From: Bacteroidetes bacterium GWF2_29_10
GTDB taxonomy: Bacteria > Bacteroidota > Bacteroidia > Bacteroidales > GWE2-29-8
NCBI GenBank assembly: GCA_001768555.1
Contig: MEOD01000014.1
Coordinates: 1-59,502, forward strand
Direction of reading: 5' to 3'
DNA length: 59,502 nucleotides
The translations under genes and the position numbers were made by a program. Numbering within the stretch: the first letter of the stretch is position 1; the number at the start of each line of letters is the position of its first letter. Below are positions 38,713-47,540 of this stretch, in pieces. Below the pieces are notes generated by a model that was not told the DNA's origin, searched no databases, and was given only the letters and a program-made list of their open reading frames with translations.

Positions 38713-38772
38713 TTTTTTATCAATGTTGTTCTGTAAAAGAATATAGATGTTTGGATATTGTCGTTTGTTTAT

Positions 38773-40248
38773 TTATTTTTTAATAAACTTAGTGAAGTTA
38801 TTATCTGTTTTTATGAAATATACTCCTTTGTCAAGATTATTTATGTTTACTTCAAATTTATTGTTATTTGTTTTTACTTGTTCAGAATATATTTCTTTTC
38901 CTAAAACATTATATATTGTATATGTTTGAGAAGAGTTTTTACTATTTATTTCTATTGTTATATTTTTTGTTGCAGGATTTGGAAACACTTTAAGGCTGTT
39001 ATTATTAGATATTTCTTCTAATATTACTAATGGAACACCAACTTGTTTAGATATATAATGCAGAGTTATAAGTTCTGCCCAGTTGGATATATTGTCATTT
39101 TTGTTATCATAATAGCAAACGAGATTTCCAGAACTTTTTTGCCACTGAGAGTTAATCCACATTTCAGCGCTTCCTGTTAAACAATTATTATTATCATCAA
39201 AAGTGTATGTGTATCTGTCATAATTTTGCCATATAGAGTCTTCGAAAAGTTCAGACATTTCAATTGTTTGATTGTTTTTATCATCATAAGAGAACGTCAG
39301 TCTGTAATAATTGGTCCAAGAAGAGTCTTTAAATGTTTCAAAAAGAGAGCTTATTATGTTATTGTTCATATCATAAGTAGAAGTGCCCCTGTTTTTAGTT
39401 TTCCAATTAGAGTTCACCCAGGATTCCGAAAATGTTATTGTTTTATTATTTATAGTATCGTAATCATATGTTATTCTTGATGAGTTAACCCAAATTGAAT
39501 CTGTCCAATTTTCATAAAGTTCATTTGTTATTTTGTTTTCCTCATTGTAAATGCATGATAATTTTTTGTAATATTTCCAGACAGAATTAGTCCAAATTTC
39601 AGAAGTAGTAGATGTTTTGTTATTATTTAAATCATATGTAATTGTATATTTGCTTTTATTAAGCCAAGCTCCATCAATCCATGTTGCCGAAATTAAACAA
39701 GTTTGATTATTATTAGTGTCATAAGTGTATGTACTTTTATTTTTATTAACCCATACAGAGTCTAAATATAATTCAAAAATGTATTCAGTTTTGTTGTCAT
39801 TGGTATCATAAGTGTATGTTGCTCTGGAGAAATATAGCCAAGAGGAATTGTCCCATATTTTACTTGTTATGCTTGTTCTATTTCCTTTATTATCGTAGAT
39901 ACATGTATCTTTATAGTCATCAACCCAAGATGAATTATGCCATACTTGGATAAGTTCATTTGTTAAATTGCTATTATCATTATAGTTTCTAATATATTTT
40001 ACAGTATCGTTATCGGTATATTGAACAATTGTGTCGGGGAGATATTTTGTAATGAGCTCTTTTTCTTTTTTTAATTGTTTGTTAGTATGTAATTTTTGCT
40101 TAATATTTAATATAGTATTTTCAGGTTGTTCCATTTCATTTTCAATTGATTGAAATAAGATGGAATCTTTCATTAGCTTATTTTGACCTTTTACAGTGAT
40201 AATAAAACTCATTACAAGCATTATGATAAGGATTCTTTTCATATTCAT
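38773..40248 (-). CDS. Secreted T9SS protein with about ten 29-residue Trp/Tyr repeats
   Basis: A 491-residue exported protein. Signal peptide 1-21 (VMSFIITVKGQ). From about residue 85 to 385 there are about ten tandem repeats near 29 residues, each with a DSxWxN or NSxWxN turn, an aromatic (R/K)xTYTYD strand and an NNN turn. They resemble the YD/RHS-type strand repeat. The C-terminus (about 415-491) is a clear type A T9SS sorting domain: KVFPNPATKNITIEI, YNVLGKEIYSE, LDKGVYFIK. Function unknown; binding or structural roles on the cell surface are likely. It has a -7 element (TATATTTG, minus, 40281-40274). Confidence 0.75.
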   Translation of the reverse strand: MNMKRILIIMLVMSFIITVKGQNKLMKDSILFQSIENEMEQPENTILNIKQKLHTNKQLKKEKELITKYLPDTIVQYTDNDTVKYIRNYNDNSNLTNELIQVWHNSSWVDDYKDTCIYDNKGNRTSITSKIWDNSSWLYFSRATYTYDTNDNKTEYIFELYLDSVWVNKNKSTYTYDTNNNQTCLISATWIDGAWLNKSKYTITYDLNNNKTSTTSEIWTNSVWKYYKKLSCIYNEENKITNELYENWTDSIWVNSSRITYDYDTINNKTITFSESWVNSNWKTKNRGTSTYDMNNNIISSLFETFKDSSWTNYYRLTFSYDDKNNQTIEMSELFEDSIWQNYDRYTYTFDDNNNCLTGSAEMWINSQWQKSSGNLVCYYDNKNDNISNWAELITLHYISKQVGVPLVILEEISNNNSLKVFPNPATKNITIEINSKNSSQTYTIYNVLGKEIYSEQVKTNNNKFEVNINNLDKGVYFIKTDNNFTKFIKK

Positions 40249-40273
40249 TATTATTTTAGAGCATTAATACTTG

Positions 40274-40281
40274 CAAATATA
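40274..40281 (-). promoter_or_regulatory. -7 promoter element of the repeat-rich T9SS gene
   Basis: TATATTTG on the minus strand matches TAnnTTTG, 26 bp before the ATG at 40248. No -33 TTG. Confidence 0.4.
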
Positions 40282-40293
40282 TATTAATATTTT

Positions 40294-41031
40294 TTATATT
40301 CCTCTATGTTTTTTTATTTTTTCATAAGAGTCATTTACTTGCTGGAATTTTTCATTGGCTGATTTTTGGTATTCTTCTCCTAGATGTATTACCTTGTCAG
40401 GATGATATTTCAAAGCCATACGTCGGTATGCTTTTTTCAATGCATCGTTATCAGCATTTGAATCGATTTCTAATATTTTATATGCATCTTCCAGTGCATC
40501 AGTTTTTAGGAACATAGATTTTAGAGATTCAAAATCATGAGATTTGATACCTAAGTAACCAGAGATGTCATTTATTAAATTTATTTCAGAAGGATTAAAA
40601 TCATTATCAGCACCAGCGATTTCAAATAAGAAATGGAGTAAATGTAGTTTAGTTGAGTAGTCCATATTTGCTCTTATTTGAGCACATACTTCTTGCAAAT
40701 TATAATCTTGCTTTAATAAATCACGAAGCACCAATAACATTTCCGCCACTTTCTCTTCATCAAACTGTCTTCTTAAGAAAGATTTCACATAGTCTAGTTC
40801 TGATTTCAAAATTTTCCCATCTGCTTTCATTATTGATGCAGATAATATCAATAAGCTTACAGTGAAATCGCCACTTCTTGTTTTGCCTTTTTGTGAAGAA
40901 GAGTTCCCATTAATATTCTGATTATCATTTGAGCCGATTAATGAGCCTATAAAAAAACCTAATATACCTCCTATTGGTCCTCCCATTGCCCAACCGATGC
41001 CACCTGTAATCCATTTTAAATAACTACCCAT
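40294..41031 (-). CDS. TerB-like/DnaJ-domain co-chaperone (DjlA type)
   Basis: A 245-residue protein. A Gly-rich hydrophobic N-terminus (about 8-34, GGIGWAMGGPIGGILGFFIG) probably anchors it in the membrane. A TerB-like helical domain (about 50-165, SLLILSASIMKADGKILKSE and FEIAGADNDFNPSE) follows. The C-terminal J domain (about 180-245) has YHPDK with the HPD motif that stimulates DnaK. This is the domain order of DjlA. It is the last gene of the lpxK run, 2 bp after the DUF3795 gene. Confidence 0.85.
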   Translation of the reverse strand: MGSYLKWITGGIGWAMGGPIGGILGFFIGSLIGSNDNQNINGNSSSQKGKTRSGDFTVSLLILSASIMKADGKILKSELDYVKSFLRRQFDEEKVAEMLLVLRDLLKQDYNLQEVCAQIRANMDYSTKLHLLHFLFEIAGADNDFNPSEINLINDISGYLGIKSHDFESLKSMFLKTDALEDAYKILEIDSNADNDALKKAYRRMALKYHPDKVIHLGEEYQKSANEKFQQVNDSYEKIKKHRGI

Positions 41032-41033
41032 AA

Positions 41034-41381
41034 TTATTTTAGACTTTGTTTTTGATTAATACTCATATATTTTGCAAAGTTTTCATACCCGTCTGCTTGT
41101 ATCATTCTTATGCATGCTCTTCTATTAGATTTAAATATTAATTTAAACATTTTAGAGATTAGGTTATTAAACCTTTTACAATTATTTATTTCTTTAAATT
41201 CATTACAGTCGGAACAGCTTTTAATGCTTTTTTCAATGCAACATTTTCTTATCTTGCACCATGAAGCTTTAGTATTTTCAATGCATCCTTTACACTTTCC
41301 TTTTAAATAAGCGTTGCATGCTCCGCAATATAGTCCACAATAGGCAATAAGCTTAGTGTCATTTATTATTTCTTTTTTCAT
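41034..41381 (-). CDS. DUF3795 family cysteine-rich protein
   Basis: A 115-residue protein with 12 cysteines, most in pairs (C15, C19, C22, C30, C33, C42, C47, C48, C56, C59, C68, C90). YCGLYCGACNAY near the N-terminus is the family signature. The cysteines probably bind zinc or an iron-sulfur cluster. Function unknown. It lies 12 bp after the metallo-hydrolase and 2 bp before the DnaJ-domain gene. Confidence 0.75.
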   Translation of the reverse strand: MKKEIINDTKLIAYCGLYCGACNAYLKGKCKGCIENTKASWCKIRKCCIEKSIKSCSDCNEFKEINNCKRFNNLISKMFKLIFKSNRRACIRMIQADGYENFAKYMSINQKQSLK

Positions 41382-41393
41382 TATTAAAGTTTA

Positions 41394-42032
41394 TTAAAGA
41401 AAAGGATTATATTTTATTTCATCAGATATAGTGGAGCTTTTACCATGTCCTGGGTATACTTTTGTATTTAATGGCAAGCAAAATAATTGTGTTTTTATAC
41501 TGTTTATTATGCTGTCAAAATTACCTGTTGGCATGTCAGTGCGTCCAATTCCTCTTTCAAATAATGTGTCGCCTGAAAACAAGCTAGCATTATCTTCTAT
41601 ATAAAAACATACGCCACCAGCAGTATGTCCAGGAGTGTGAATAGTTTTTAATTTAAAATTACCAATATTAAAGACCTTGTTATGTTCAGTATATTCATCT
41701 GGGAGATTTGTTTCATTCATTTGAAAGCCCAGCATTTTACCATATTCTGGTGCGTTTTTTATAATTTGTACTTCTTCCTTATGTGCAATGTATTTTATGT
41801 TAGGGTAGTGAGTTTTCATGTCACTAATTCCAGTGATATGGTCTATATGACAATGAGTATTTAGCAGTAGTTTAGGAGTGAGTTTATTTTCTTCTAAAAA
41901 AGAGTTAAGTTGTTTAAATTCTGATTGACTATAAGCAGAGCAATCTATTATTGCAGCTTCTTTTGAATCATCCCATACAACGTAAGTATTTACTGAAAAA
42001 GGATTGAATATGAAAGTTTTTATTTGAATCAT
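41394..42032 (-). CDS. MBL-fold metallo-hydrolase (glyoxalase II-like)
   Basis: A 212-residue protein with the metal motif THCHIDH (H60, H62, D64, H65), a second ligand region HTPGHTAGG, SGDTLF and the C-terminal PGHG. These are the marks of the glyoxalase II/YcbL group of thioester hydrolases. Short members without the C-terminal helical domain, such as this, are common and have varied substrates. It is third in the lpxK run. Confidence 0.85.
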   Translation of the reverse strand: MIQIKTFIFNPFSVNTYVVWDDSKEAAIIDCSAYSQSEFKQLNSFLEENKLTPKLLLNTHCHIDHITGISDMKTHYPNIKYIAHKEEVQIIKNAPEYGKMLGFQMNETNLPDEYTEHNKVFNIGNFKLKTIHTPGHTAGGVCFYIEDNASLFSGDTLFERGIGRTDMPTGNFDSIINSIKTQLFCLPLNTKVYPGHGKSSTISDEIKYNPFL

Positions 42033-42056
42033 AAATAAGTTTTTTGTAAAGCAAAA

Positions 42057-42869
42057 TTACATCTTTTTAATCATTTCTATTATAATTTCGTTTATTTTAT
42101 TTGCTGATTTATTGGCAACTTGAAGTACTTCTTTATGTGATATTGGATGAAAATGTCCTTCAAATCCTAAATCTGTAATTATAGAAGTGGCAAAGCACTT
42201 CATTCCTGAATGGATTGCAACGATATTTTCAGGAACCGTTGACATGCCAACAGCATCTGCACCCATTTTTGCAAGATATCTATATTCGGCAGGAGTTTCA
42301 AAACATGGTCCAGGCACAGCAACATACACACCTTTATGATATTTAATTGATTTTTCCTGAGCAATATTAATTGCGTCCTTGATTAATTCCCTGTCATAAG
42401 GTTCTAGCATGTCAACAAAGCGAGGACCTAATTCATCTATATTATGCCCAATAAGAGGATTGTCTCCCATTAAATTAATATGGTCTTCTATAAACATAAT
42501 ATCTCCTATTGAATAGGCACTATTCATACCTCCTGCAGCATTTGAGAGAAACAAATATTCAGCTCCAAGTTGTTTTACAACTCTTATGGGGAATGTTATT
42601 TCTTGCATAGAATAGCCTTCATAATAATGGAAACGGCCATTCATCAGAACCACTTCTGTGCCACTTATATTTCCAAATACAAGTTCTCCTTTATGTCCTT
42701 TCACTGTAGAAATAGGAAAGTAAGGGATTTCGGAATATCTGATAATTTCATCAATTGATATATAATCTTTCAAGCTACTTAATCCAGAACCTAATATTAT
42801 GCATATCTTGGGTGTTGATTTTGTTATTGTTCTTATAAAGTCAATTGATTTTTGTATTCTTTCCAACAT
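42057..42869 (-). CDS. Purine nucleoside phosphorylase
   Basis: A 270-residue trimeric-type PNP that splits inosine or guanosine with phosphate. The phosphate-binding GSGLSSLKDYI (N-terminus), PGPCFETPAEYR and MGADAVGMSTVPE are all present; N in TDLGFEGH-type region is altered to a short loop seen in some members. It overlaps lpxK by 29 nt. The lpxK-PNP pair is common in Bacteroidota, without known biochemical reason. Confidence 0.9.
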   Translation of the reverse strand: MLERIQKSIDFIRTITKSTPKICIILGSGLSSLKDYISIDEIIRYSEIPYFPISTVKGHKGELVFGNISGTEVVLMNGRFHYYEGYSMQEITFPIRVVKQLGAEYLFLSNAAGGMNSAYSIGDIMFIEDHINLMGDNPLIGHNIDELGPRFVDMLEPYDRELIKDAINIAQEKSIKYHKGVYVAVPGPCFETPAEYRYLAKMGADAVGMSTVPENIVAIHSGMKCFATSIITDLGFEGHFHPISHKEVLQVANKSANKINEIIIEMIKKM

Positions 42870-43923
42870 AGTCTAAAATTTTATCTTTAAAAAACATATC
42901 ATCATTCTTATGCAATCGAACCTTTATAGGCAAATAAAAGATAGGAAAACCGCATAATTGATTTGCAAGTAAGCTGTTATTTTTAATTTTAACAATATCT
43001 TTTTCGGTTGTAACAATTATTGTCGAGCCCTTAGTCCTTTCTAAATTGTTATAAACATTAATAATTCTGTTTATATCCCTTTCATTGTAATTATGATGAT
43101 CACGTAAAGTTATAGCAGTTGTATCTTTAAACTTTGTTTCTAAATATTCATAAAAACTATTATATCCAGCAATTCCACAAAAGGCAACAACGTTTTTAAC
43201 TGTTTTTAAAAATTCTTTATCATAATTATTCATTAAAAATAATGGTTTTAATTCATCGTATTCAAAATAGGAAAACAGCACAGTGTTATTTTTACCTTTA
43301 TATTTACCTATTTTATATTCCAATTCTTTTTTAGCATCATCAGTTAAAGACTCGCTAGTCTTTGTTACAATAATAATGTCAGCACGCTTAATTGAGCTTT
43401 TTGATTCTCTTAAATTTCCATAAGGTAATAAATCATCAATAGTGAAAAGATTATAATAAGGAGTTAGAATAATATTAAAACCCGGAGTTAGAGCCCTATG
43501 CTGGAAACCATCATCTAAAATAATAACATCAGGCTTATGAAGTGATATTATATGACTAACACCATTTACTCTATCTGAATCAACAGCAACAATAACCTTA
43601 TTTCCAAATTTTTGTTTTATTTGTAATGGTTCGTCGCCAACATCTGTAGCTTTTGAATCAACATCAACAATCATAAAATTCTTAGTTTTTCTTCTGTAGC
43701 CTCTGCTAAGAACCGCAACTTTATAATCAGATTTAAGCATATCAACAATATATTCCACATGCGGTGTTTTGCCCGAGCCTCCAACGCTTAAATTCCCAAC
43801 GCAAATTATAGGAATATCAAAACTAATCGACTTTAATATTTTTTTATCATACAAATAATTTCTTATTGATGTAATTATAAACCATACAAAAGACAGCGGA
43901 ATACTAACTAATTTTTTATACAT
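42841..43923 (-). CDS. lpxK: Tetraacyldisaccharide 4'-kinase
   Basis: A 360-residue inner-membrane-associated kinase adding the 4'-phosphate to the lipid A precursor. An N-terminal hydrophobic segment (about 5-22) precedes the P-loop GNLSVGGSGKTPH (43-55). DDGFQHRALTPGFNII-type sequence (DDGFQHR) carries the catalytic acidic residue. Length is normal. It is the first gene of a five-gene minus-strand run and its stop overlaps the PNP start. Confidence 0.92.
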   Translation of the reverse strand: MYKKLVSIPLSFVWFIITSIRNYLYDKKILKSISFDIPIICVGNLSVGGSGKTPHVEYIVDMLKSDYKVAVLSRGYRRKTKNFMIVDVDSKATDVGDEPLQIKQKFGNKVIVAVDSDRVNGVSHIISLHKPDVIILDDGFQHRALTPGFNIILTPYYNLFTIDDLLPYGNLRESKSSIKRADIIIVTKTSESLTDDAKKELEYKIGKYKGKNNTVLFSYFEYDELKPLFLMNNYDKEFLKTVKNVVAFCGIAGYNSFYEYLETKFKDTTAITLRDHHNYNERDINRIINVYNNLERTKGSTIIVTTEKDIVKIKNNSLLANQLCGFPIFYLPIKVRLHKNDDMFFKDKILDYVGKNTKIN

Positions 43924-44149
43924 AGATTTAATGATTTGAAACCACTAAATTATAAAATTAAATTGTATTACTTGTAAAAAAAATATTAATAATTGCATTT
44001 TATCGTAATGTAAAAATCACTTACATGCAAAATGTATGCAGCTCTACAAAGATTTATTAGGACTTGCAACAACAATTTTCAGGACGACCTAAGAAACAAA
44101 CACTCTGAACTCCTTGAAAAATGAGTATAATCAAATAAATAATACCCCA

Positions 44150-44322
44150 CGAAGGGTATTATATACACGGCAAGGGGGTATTATTACACGTTCCGAGGGT
44201 ATTATATACACGGCAAGGGGGTATTATTACACGTTCCGAGGGTATTATATACACGGCAAGGGGGTGTTATTACACGTTCCGAGGGTATTATATACACGCC
44301 AAGGGGGTATTATTACACATCT
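44150..44322. repeat. Tandem array, 4 units of 43-44 bp built of 21/22-bp half-units
   Basis: Four units (44150, 44194, 44237 and 44280) of 44, 43, 43 and 43 bp are nearly identical. Each holds two related halves, one reading gggtattatatacacg and one reading gggtattattacacg. The T after each G run falls at 44157, 44179, 44200, 44222, 44243, 44265, 44286 and 44308, a strict 22/21 alternation. The 543-bp gap holding it (43924-44466) lies between divergent lpxK and hemE. Nothing else in the gap is recognisable, and the short frame over the array is not coding because 43 is not a multiple of three. Confidence 0.92.
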
Positions 44323-44466
44323 GTAACGTATTGTTGCAGCTATCTCAAGGTCCTAATATTACTTGTTTATTCCTTAAAAATATTAAAGAAAATATTTAAG
44401 GTCTATAAATATTTTTTATAACAATAATAAAATTATTTACATTTACAGTCTTAACTGAATGGATTT

Positions 44467-45483
44467 ATGAATAATTCTATATTTATTGACACATTGAAAG
44501 GGCTTGATTGTGAACGTCCTCCTATTTGGTTTATGCGACAAGCAGGACGCGTTTTACCATCATACGTTAAACTTAGAGAACAATATTCTTTTTGTGAGTT
44601 AATGCAACAAGCTGACTTGGCAGCTAAGGTAACGTTAATGCCTGTGCATGATTTAGGGGTTGATGCAGCAATATTATTTTCGGATATACTTGTTGTGCCT
44701 GTTGCTATGGGAATGGATTTAGAATTTACGGATAAAGGTCCTGTATTTAATAAGCCATTAAAAGATTTATCTAATCCTGCTGATAATATTAAAGAACAGC
44801 CTGAAAAGCTTGATTATATATACGATGTTATTGATGAAATAATTGAAACACGCCCAGATAATATTCCTCTTATTGGGTTTTGTGGGGCACCGTTAACAAC
44901 ATTGTGTTATATGTTGCAAGGAAAAAGTAGTGACCATACATTTCCCGATGCTATTAAATTTATGTATAGTAATGTTAAGCAAACAAGAAAGTTGATAGAA
45001 AAGATAACTGATTTATCAATCCATTATGCTTTGGAACAGATAAAACACGGGATTGACGTGTTTCAATTATTTGATACTCACGCAGGCTTATTACCTTTTG
45101 AGATGTATAAATCATTGTTTTTTCCATCAATAGTACAAATGGCACATGTTATTAGGGAACAAAATGTTCCATTTATATACTTTCCCAAAGGGATTGGATA
45201 TGGAATCAAATATATAACAAAGGCTCATTGTGATTATCTAAGCATAGATTGGCATACATCTCTTCCTTATGCGAGAGAAATAGTGGATAGGAATATAGGA
45301 CTGCAAGGCAATCTTGATCCTAGATCACTATTTGGAAGCAAAGAAAGCATAAGTAAGATGTTAGAATCATACATCAAATTTGGGCAATCAAATAAAAACT
45401 GGGTATTTAATCTTGGACACGGCTTTATGCCTGAAACTCCGTTTGAAAATGCAAGACTAATTGTGGATGCAATGAAAAAATAA
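44467..45483 (+). CDS. hemE: Uroporphyrinogen decarboxylase
   Basis: A 338-residue enzyme converting uroporphyrinogen III to coproporphyrinogen III. The signature PPIWFMRQAGRVLPSY (about 18-33) with MRQAGR at 23-28 is exact, and IGFCGAPLT and the active-site region FDTHAGLLP are present. Length is normal. No other heme gene is in the window. It lies 82 bp before the Hyf genes and could be cotranscribed, but a promoter lies in the gap. Confidence 0.93.
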   Translation: MNNSIFIDTLKGLDCERPPIWFMRQAGRVLPSYVKLREQYSFCELMQQADLAAKVTLMPVHDLGVDAAILFSDILVVPVAMGMDLEFTDKGPVFNKPLKDLSNPADNIKEQPEKLDYIYDVIDEIIETRPDNIPLIGFCGAPLTTLCYMLQGKSSDHTFPDAIKFMYSNVKQTRKLIEKITDLSIHYALEQIKHGIDVFQLFDTHAGLLPFEMYKSLFFPSIVQMAHVIREQNVPFIYFPKGIGYGIKYITKAHCDYLSIDWHTSLPYAREIVDRNIGLQGNLDPRSLFGSKESISKMLESYIKFGQSNKNWVFNLGHGFMPETPFENARLIVDAMKK

Positions 45484-45509
45484 TTTCTATTTATAGATTA
45501 ATTTTTTAA

Positions 45510-45537
45510 TTGTAATAATTAAGAAATACTACCTTTG
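45510..45537 (+). promoter_or_regulatory. Promoter of hyfBCE
   Basis: TTG (45510-45512), a 17-bp spacer and TACCTTTG (45530-45537) fit the consensus with a short spacer. The hyfB start is 28 bp downstream. Confidence 0.5.
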
Positions 45538-45565
45538 CACTTCTCATTGCAAAAAAAATATAAGA

Positions 45566-47539
45566 ATGTTTATTTCTGGATTAATTTTCAAAATAGTTAT
45601 AATTCTTTCTTTATTAACTTTCTTTCTAAAAGATAAGAAATTAAAAGCAATAACTTTAACAAGTAGTATTTTATTTACAGCGATAACTACGTTCTTTTGC
45701 TTTAATGCTTTTGCAAATAGTGAAGCCGTTAGTTTGAAATTAGATTTGCTCTTATGGACGTGGTCTGGTGATAGTTATATTGTTATAGATAAGTTTAACT
45801 CAATATTTATTATCCTTTATAATGTTATTTCATTAATTGGAATTTTGTATAGCTTCAAATACATTGAAAATTTTGATAGCGTAAGCACTAAGATACATTA
45901 TTTTGCTCTATTATGGTTGCAGTATTCATTATTTTTTATAGTTGTTACAGATAATTTTGTAAACTTTCTAACTGCTTGGGAAATAATGACAATAACATCG
46001 TTTTTCCTTATTATATATGATTTAAAACCACAAACAATAAAGGTTGGAATTAATTATCTTATTCAAATGCACGTTTGTTTTTTTCTATTATTATTTGGTT
46101 TTAGCTTGATGCTTAAATATACTGGCAGTTATCAAATATCTTCTTTAGCTAATGCTGATATGTTTAGCAATCATGCTTATTTAGCAACAATATCTCTTTT
46201 GCTTTTAGGTTTTGGATTTAAGGCAGGCTTTATTCCTTTTCATGCGTGGCTGCCGAAAGCATATACAACTGCTCCATCTCATATTTCAGGAATAATGTCT
46301 GGCGTTATGGTTAAAATGGGGATATTTGGATTATTGAAAGTTCTATTAATCACACAAAGTAATCTATTACTGCTGGGTTCTGTCATCATAATAATTTCTA
46401 TAATTACTGGTATTTATGGTATTTTACAAGCAACGTTTCAAAATGATATAAAAAAACTATTAGCATACAGTTCTATTGAGAATATTGGGATAATTGGCAT
46501 TGGTATAGGATTGTTTCTAATAGGAAAAGTCTATAATAATGTTTATATGCAATCTATTGCATTGACAGCAGTTATTATTCATATAATCACTCACTCATTA
46601 GTAAAGTCTTTTTTATTCTTTATAACTGGGAATATTTATAAAACAACCCACACAAAGAACATAAATCTTATGGGTGGATTGATAAAAAAGATACCAGCAA
46701 CTTCAACAATGTTTATAACAGGAATGATTGCCTTGGCTGGATTACCTCCTTTATGTGGCTTCTTTTCTAAGTTTTTAATATTCTATACCTCTTACTCTAA
46801 TATCTTTAATGATAATTTCTATAAAACAATAATTCTGCTTTGCGTAATTATTGCATTAGGTATCATTAGTGGACTTTCTGTATTTGCATTTACAAAAGCT
46901 TCTGGAATAATGTTGCTTGGAAACAAAAGAAGCAACGTTGAATATAATTCAAAAATGGACAATAATATATACGCAGAAGTAATACTATTATCAATAATAC
47001 TTATAATATCATTACTTCCTGCGGTTTTGTTTAATTTTATATTTAATATAGTGTGCTCTGTAAACAATATATTTGTTGAAAAAATTTATTATCAAAACCT
47101 TCAAGAAATATTTATTAAAATTAATATTATAACCGTCATATTTGCGGCTATAGTAACGATAATATATTTAATAAGAAAAAGATTTATAAATAGAAACGGT
47201 TTCGAAAAACAAGCTACATGGGGATGTGGATATACTGCAATAAATGAAAAGATGCAATACACTTCAACTTCAATGAGTGATAACTTGTTTGACTTGGCAA
47301 AGCCATTAATTAAAAAAAACGTTACAAATATCAATTTTAAAGATAAAGAAGTTTTTCCAAAAAATAAAAGGTTGGATTATAAAACAGAGGATTATGCAGA
47401 TATGTTTATAAACAAATTGATATATTTTGGGGAATTGATAATTAAAAAGTTTGCAGTAACTCAAACAGGTAAAATCCAGCACTACGTATTGTATGCGTTT
47501 ATTTTTTTAATAATTGTTTTCATAATTAGTTTTTTATAA
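45566..47539 (+). CDS. hyfB: Hydrogenase-4 component B-like antiporter subunit
   Basis: A 657-residue NuoL/MrpA-like ion-translocating membrane subunit with about 14-16 hydrophobic segments. FIPFHAWLPKAYTTAPSHIS and GVMVKMGIFGLLK include the conserved Lys and His of the channel. The C-terminus has WGCGYTAINEKMQYTSTSMSD, specific to HyfB/HycC rather than NuoL. It would couple proton or sodium movement to electron transfer in a [NiFe]-hydrogenase-4-like or related complex. hyfC starts 1 bp after its stop. Confidence 0.85.
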   Translation: MFISGLIFKIVIILSLLTFFLKDKKLKAITLTSSILFTAITTFFCFNAFANSEAVSLKLDLLLWTWSGDSYIVIDKFNSIFIILYNVISLIGILYSFKYIENFDSVSTKIHYFALLWLQYSLFFIVVTDNFVNFLTAWEIMTITSFFLIIYDLKPQTIKVGINYLIQMHVCFFLLLFGFSLMLKYTGSYQISSLANADMFSNHAYLATISLLLLGFGFKAGFIPFHAWLPKAYTTAPSHISGIMSGVMVKMGIFGLLKVLLITQSNLLLLGSVIIIISIITGIYGILQATFQNDIKKLLAYSSIENIGIIGIGIGLFLIGKVYNNVYMQSIALTAVIIHIITHSLVKSFLFFITGNIYKTTHTKNINLMGGLIKKIPATSTMFITGMIALAGLPPLCGFFSKFLIFYTSYSNIFNDNFYKTIILLCVIIALGIISGLSVFAFTKASGIMLLGNKRSNVEYNSKMDNNIYAEVILLSIILIISLLPAVLFNFIFNIVCSVNNIFVEKIYYQNLQEIFIKINIITVIFAAIVTIIYLIRKRFINRNGFEKQATWGCGYTAINEKMQYTSTSMSDNLFDLAKPLIKKNVTNINFKDKEVFPKNKRLDYKTEDYADMFINKLIYFGELIIKKFAVTQTGKIQHYVLYAFIFLIIVFIISFL

Positions 47540-47540
47540 A

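Larger units (their letters stand above)
37855..38772. other. 900-bp gene-free stretch with mobile-element-like debris
   Basis: No credible gene. The stretch holds a 106-bp segment bounded by a 7-bp inverted repeat, a longer 17/19 inverted-repeat pair about 610 bp apart, a 10-bp hairpin and an 11-bp tandem array, all annotated separately. The density of inverted repeats is higher than elsewhere in the window. Confidence 0.5.

Noticed and set aside
44150..44322. Replication origin with DnaA boxes
   Set aside because: The tattattacac and tatatacacg segments do not match TTATnCACA, and no dnaA or dnaN lies nearby.
44114..44326. Short open frame over the 43-bp array
   Set aside because: The unit is not a multiple of three, so the peptide is a frame-rotating translation of the repeat, with no homology signal.
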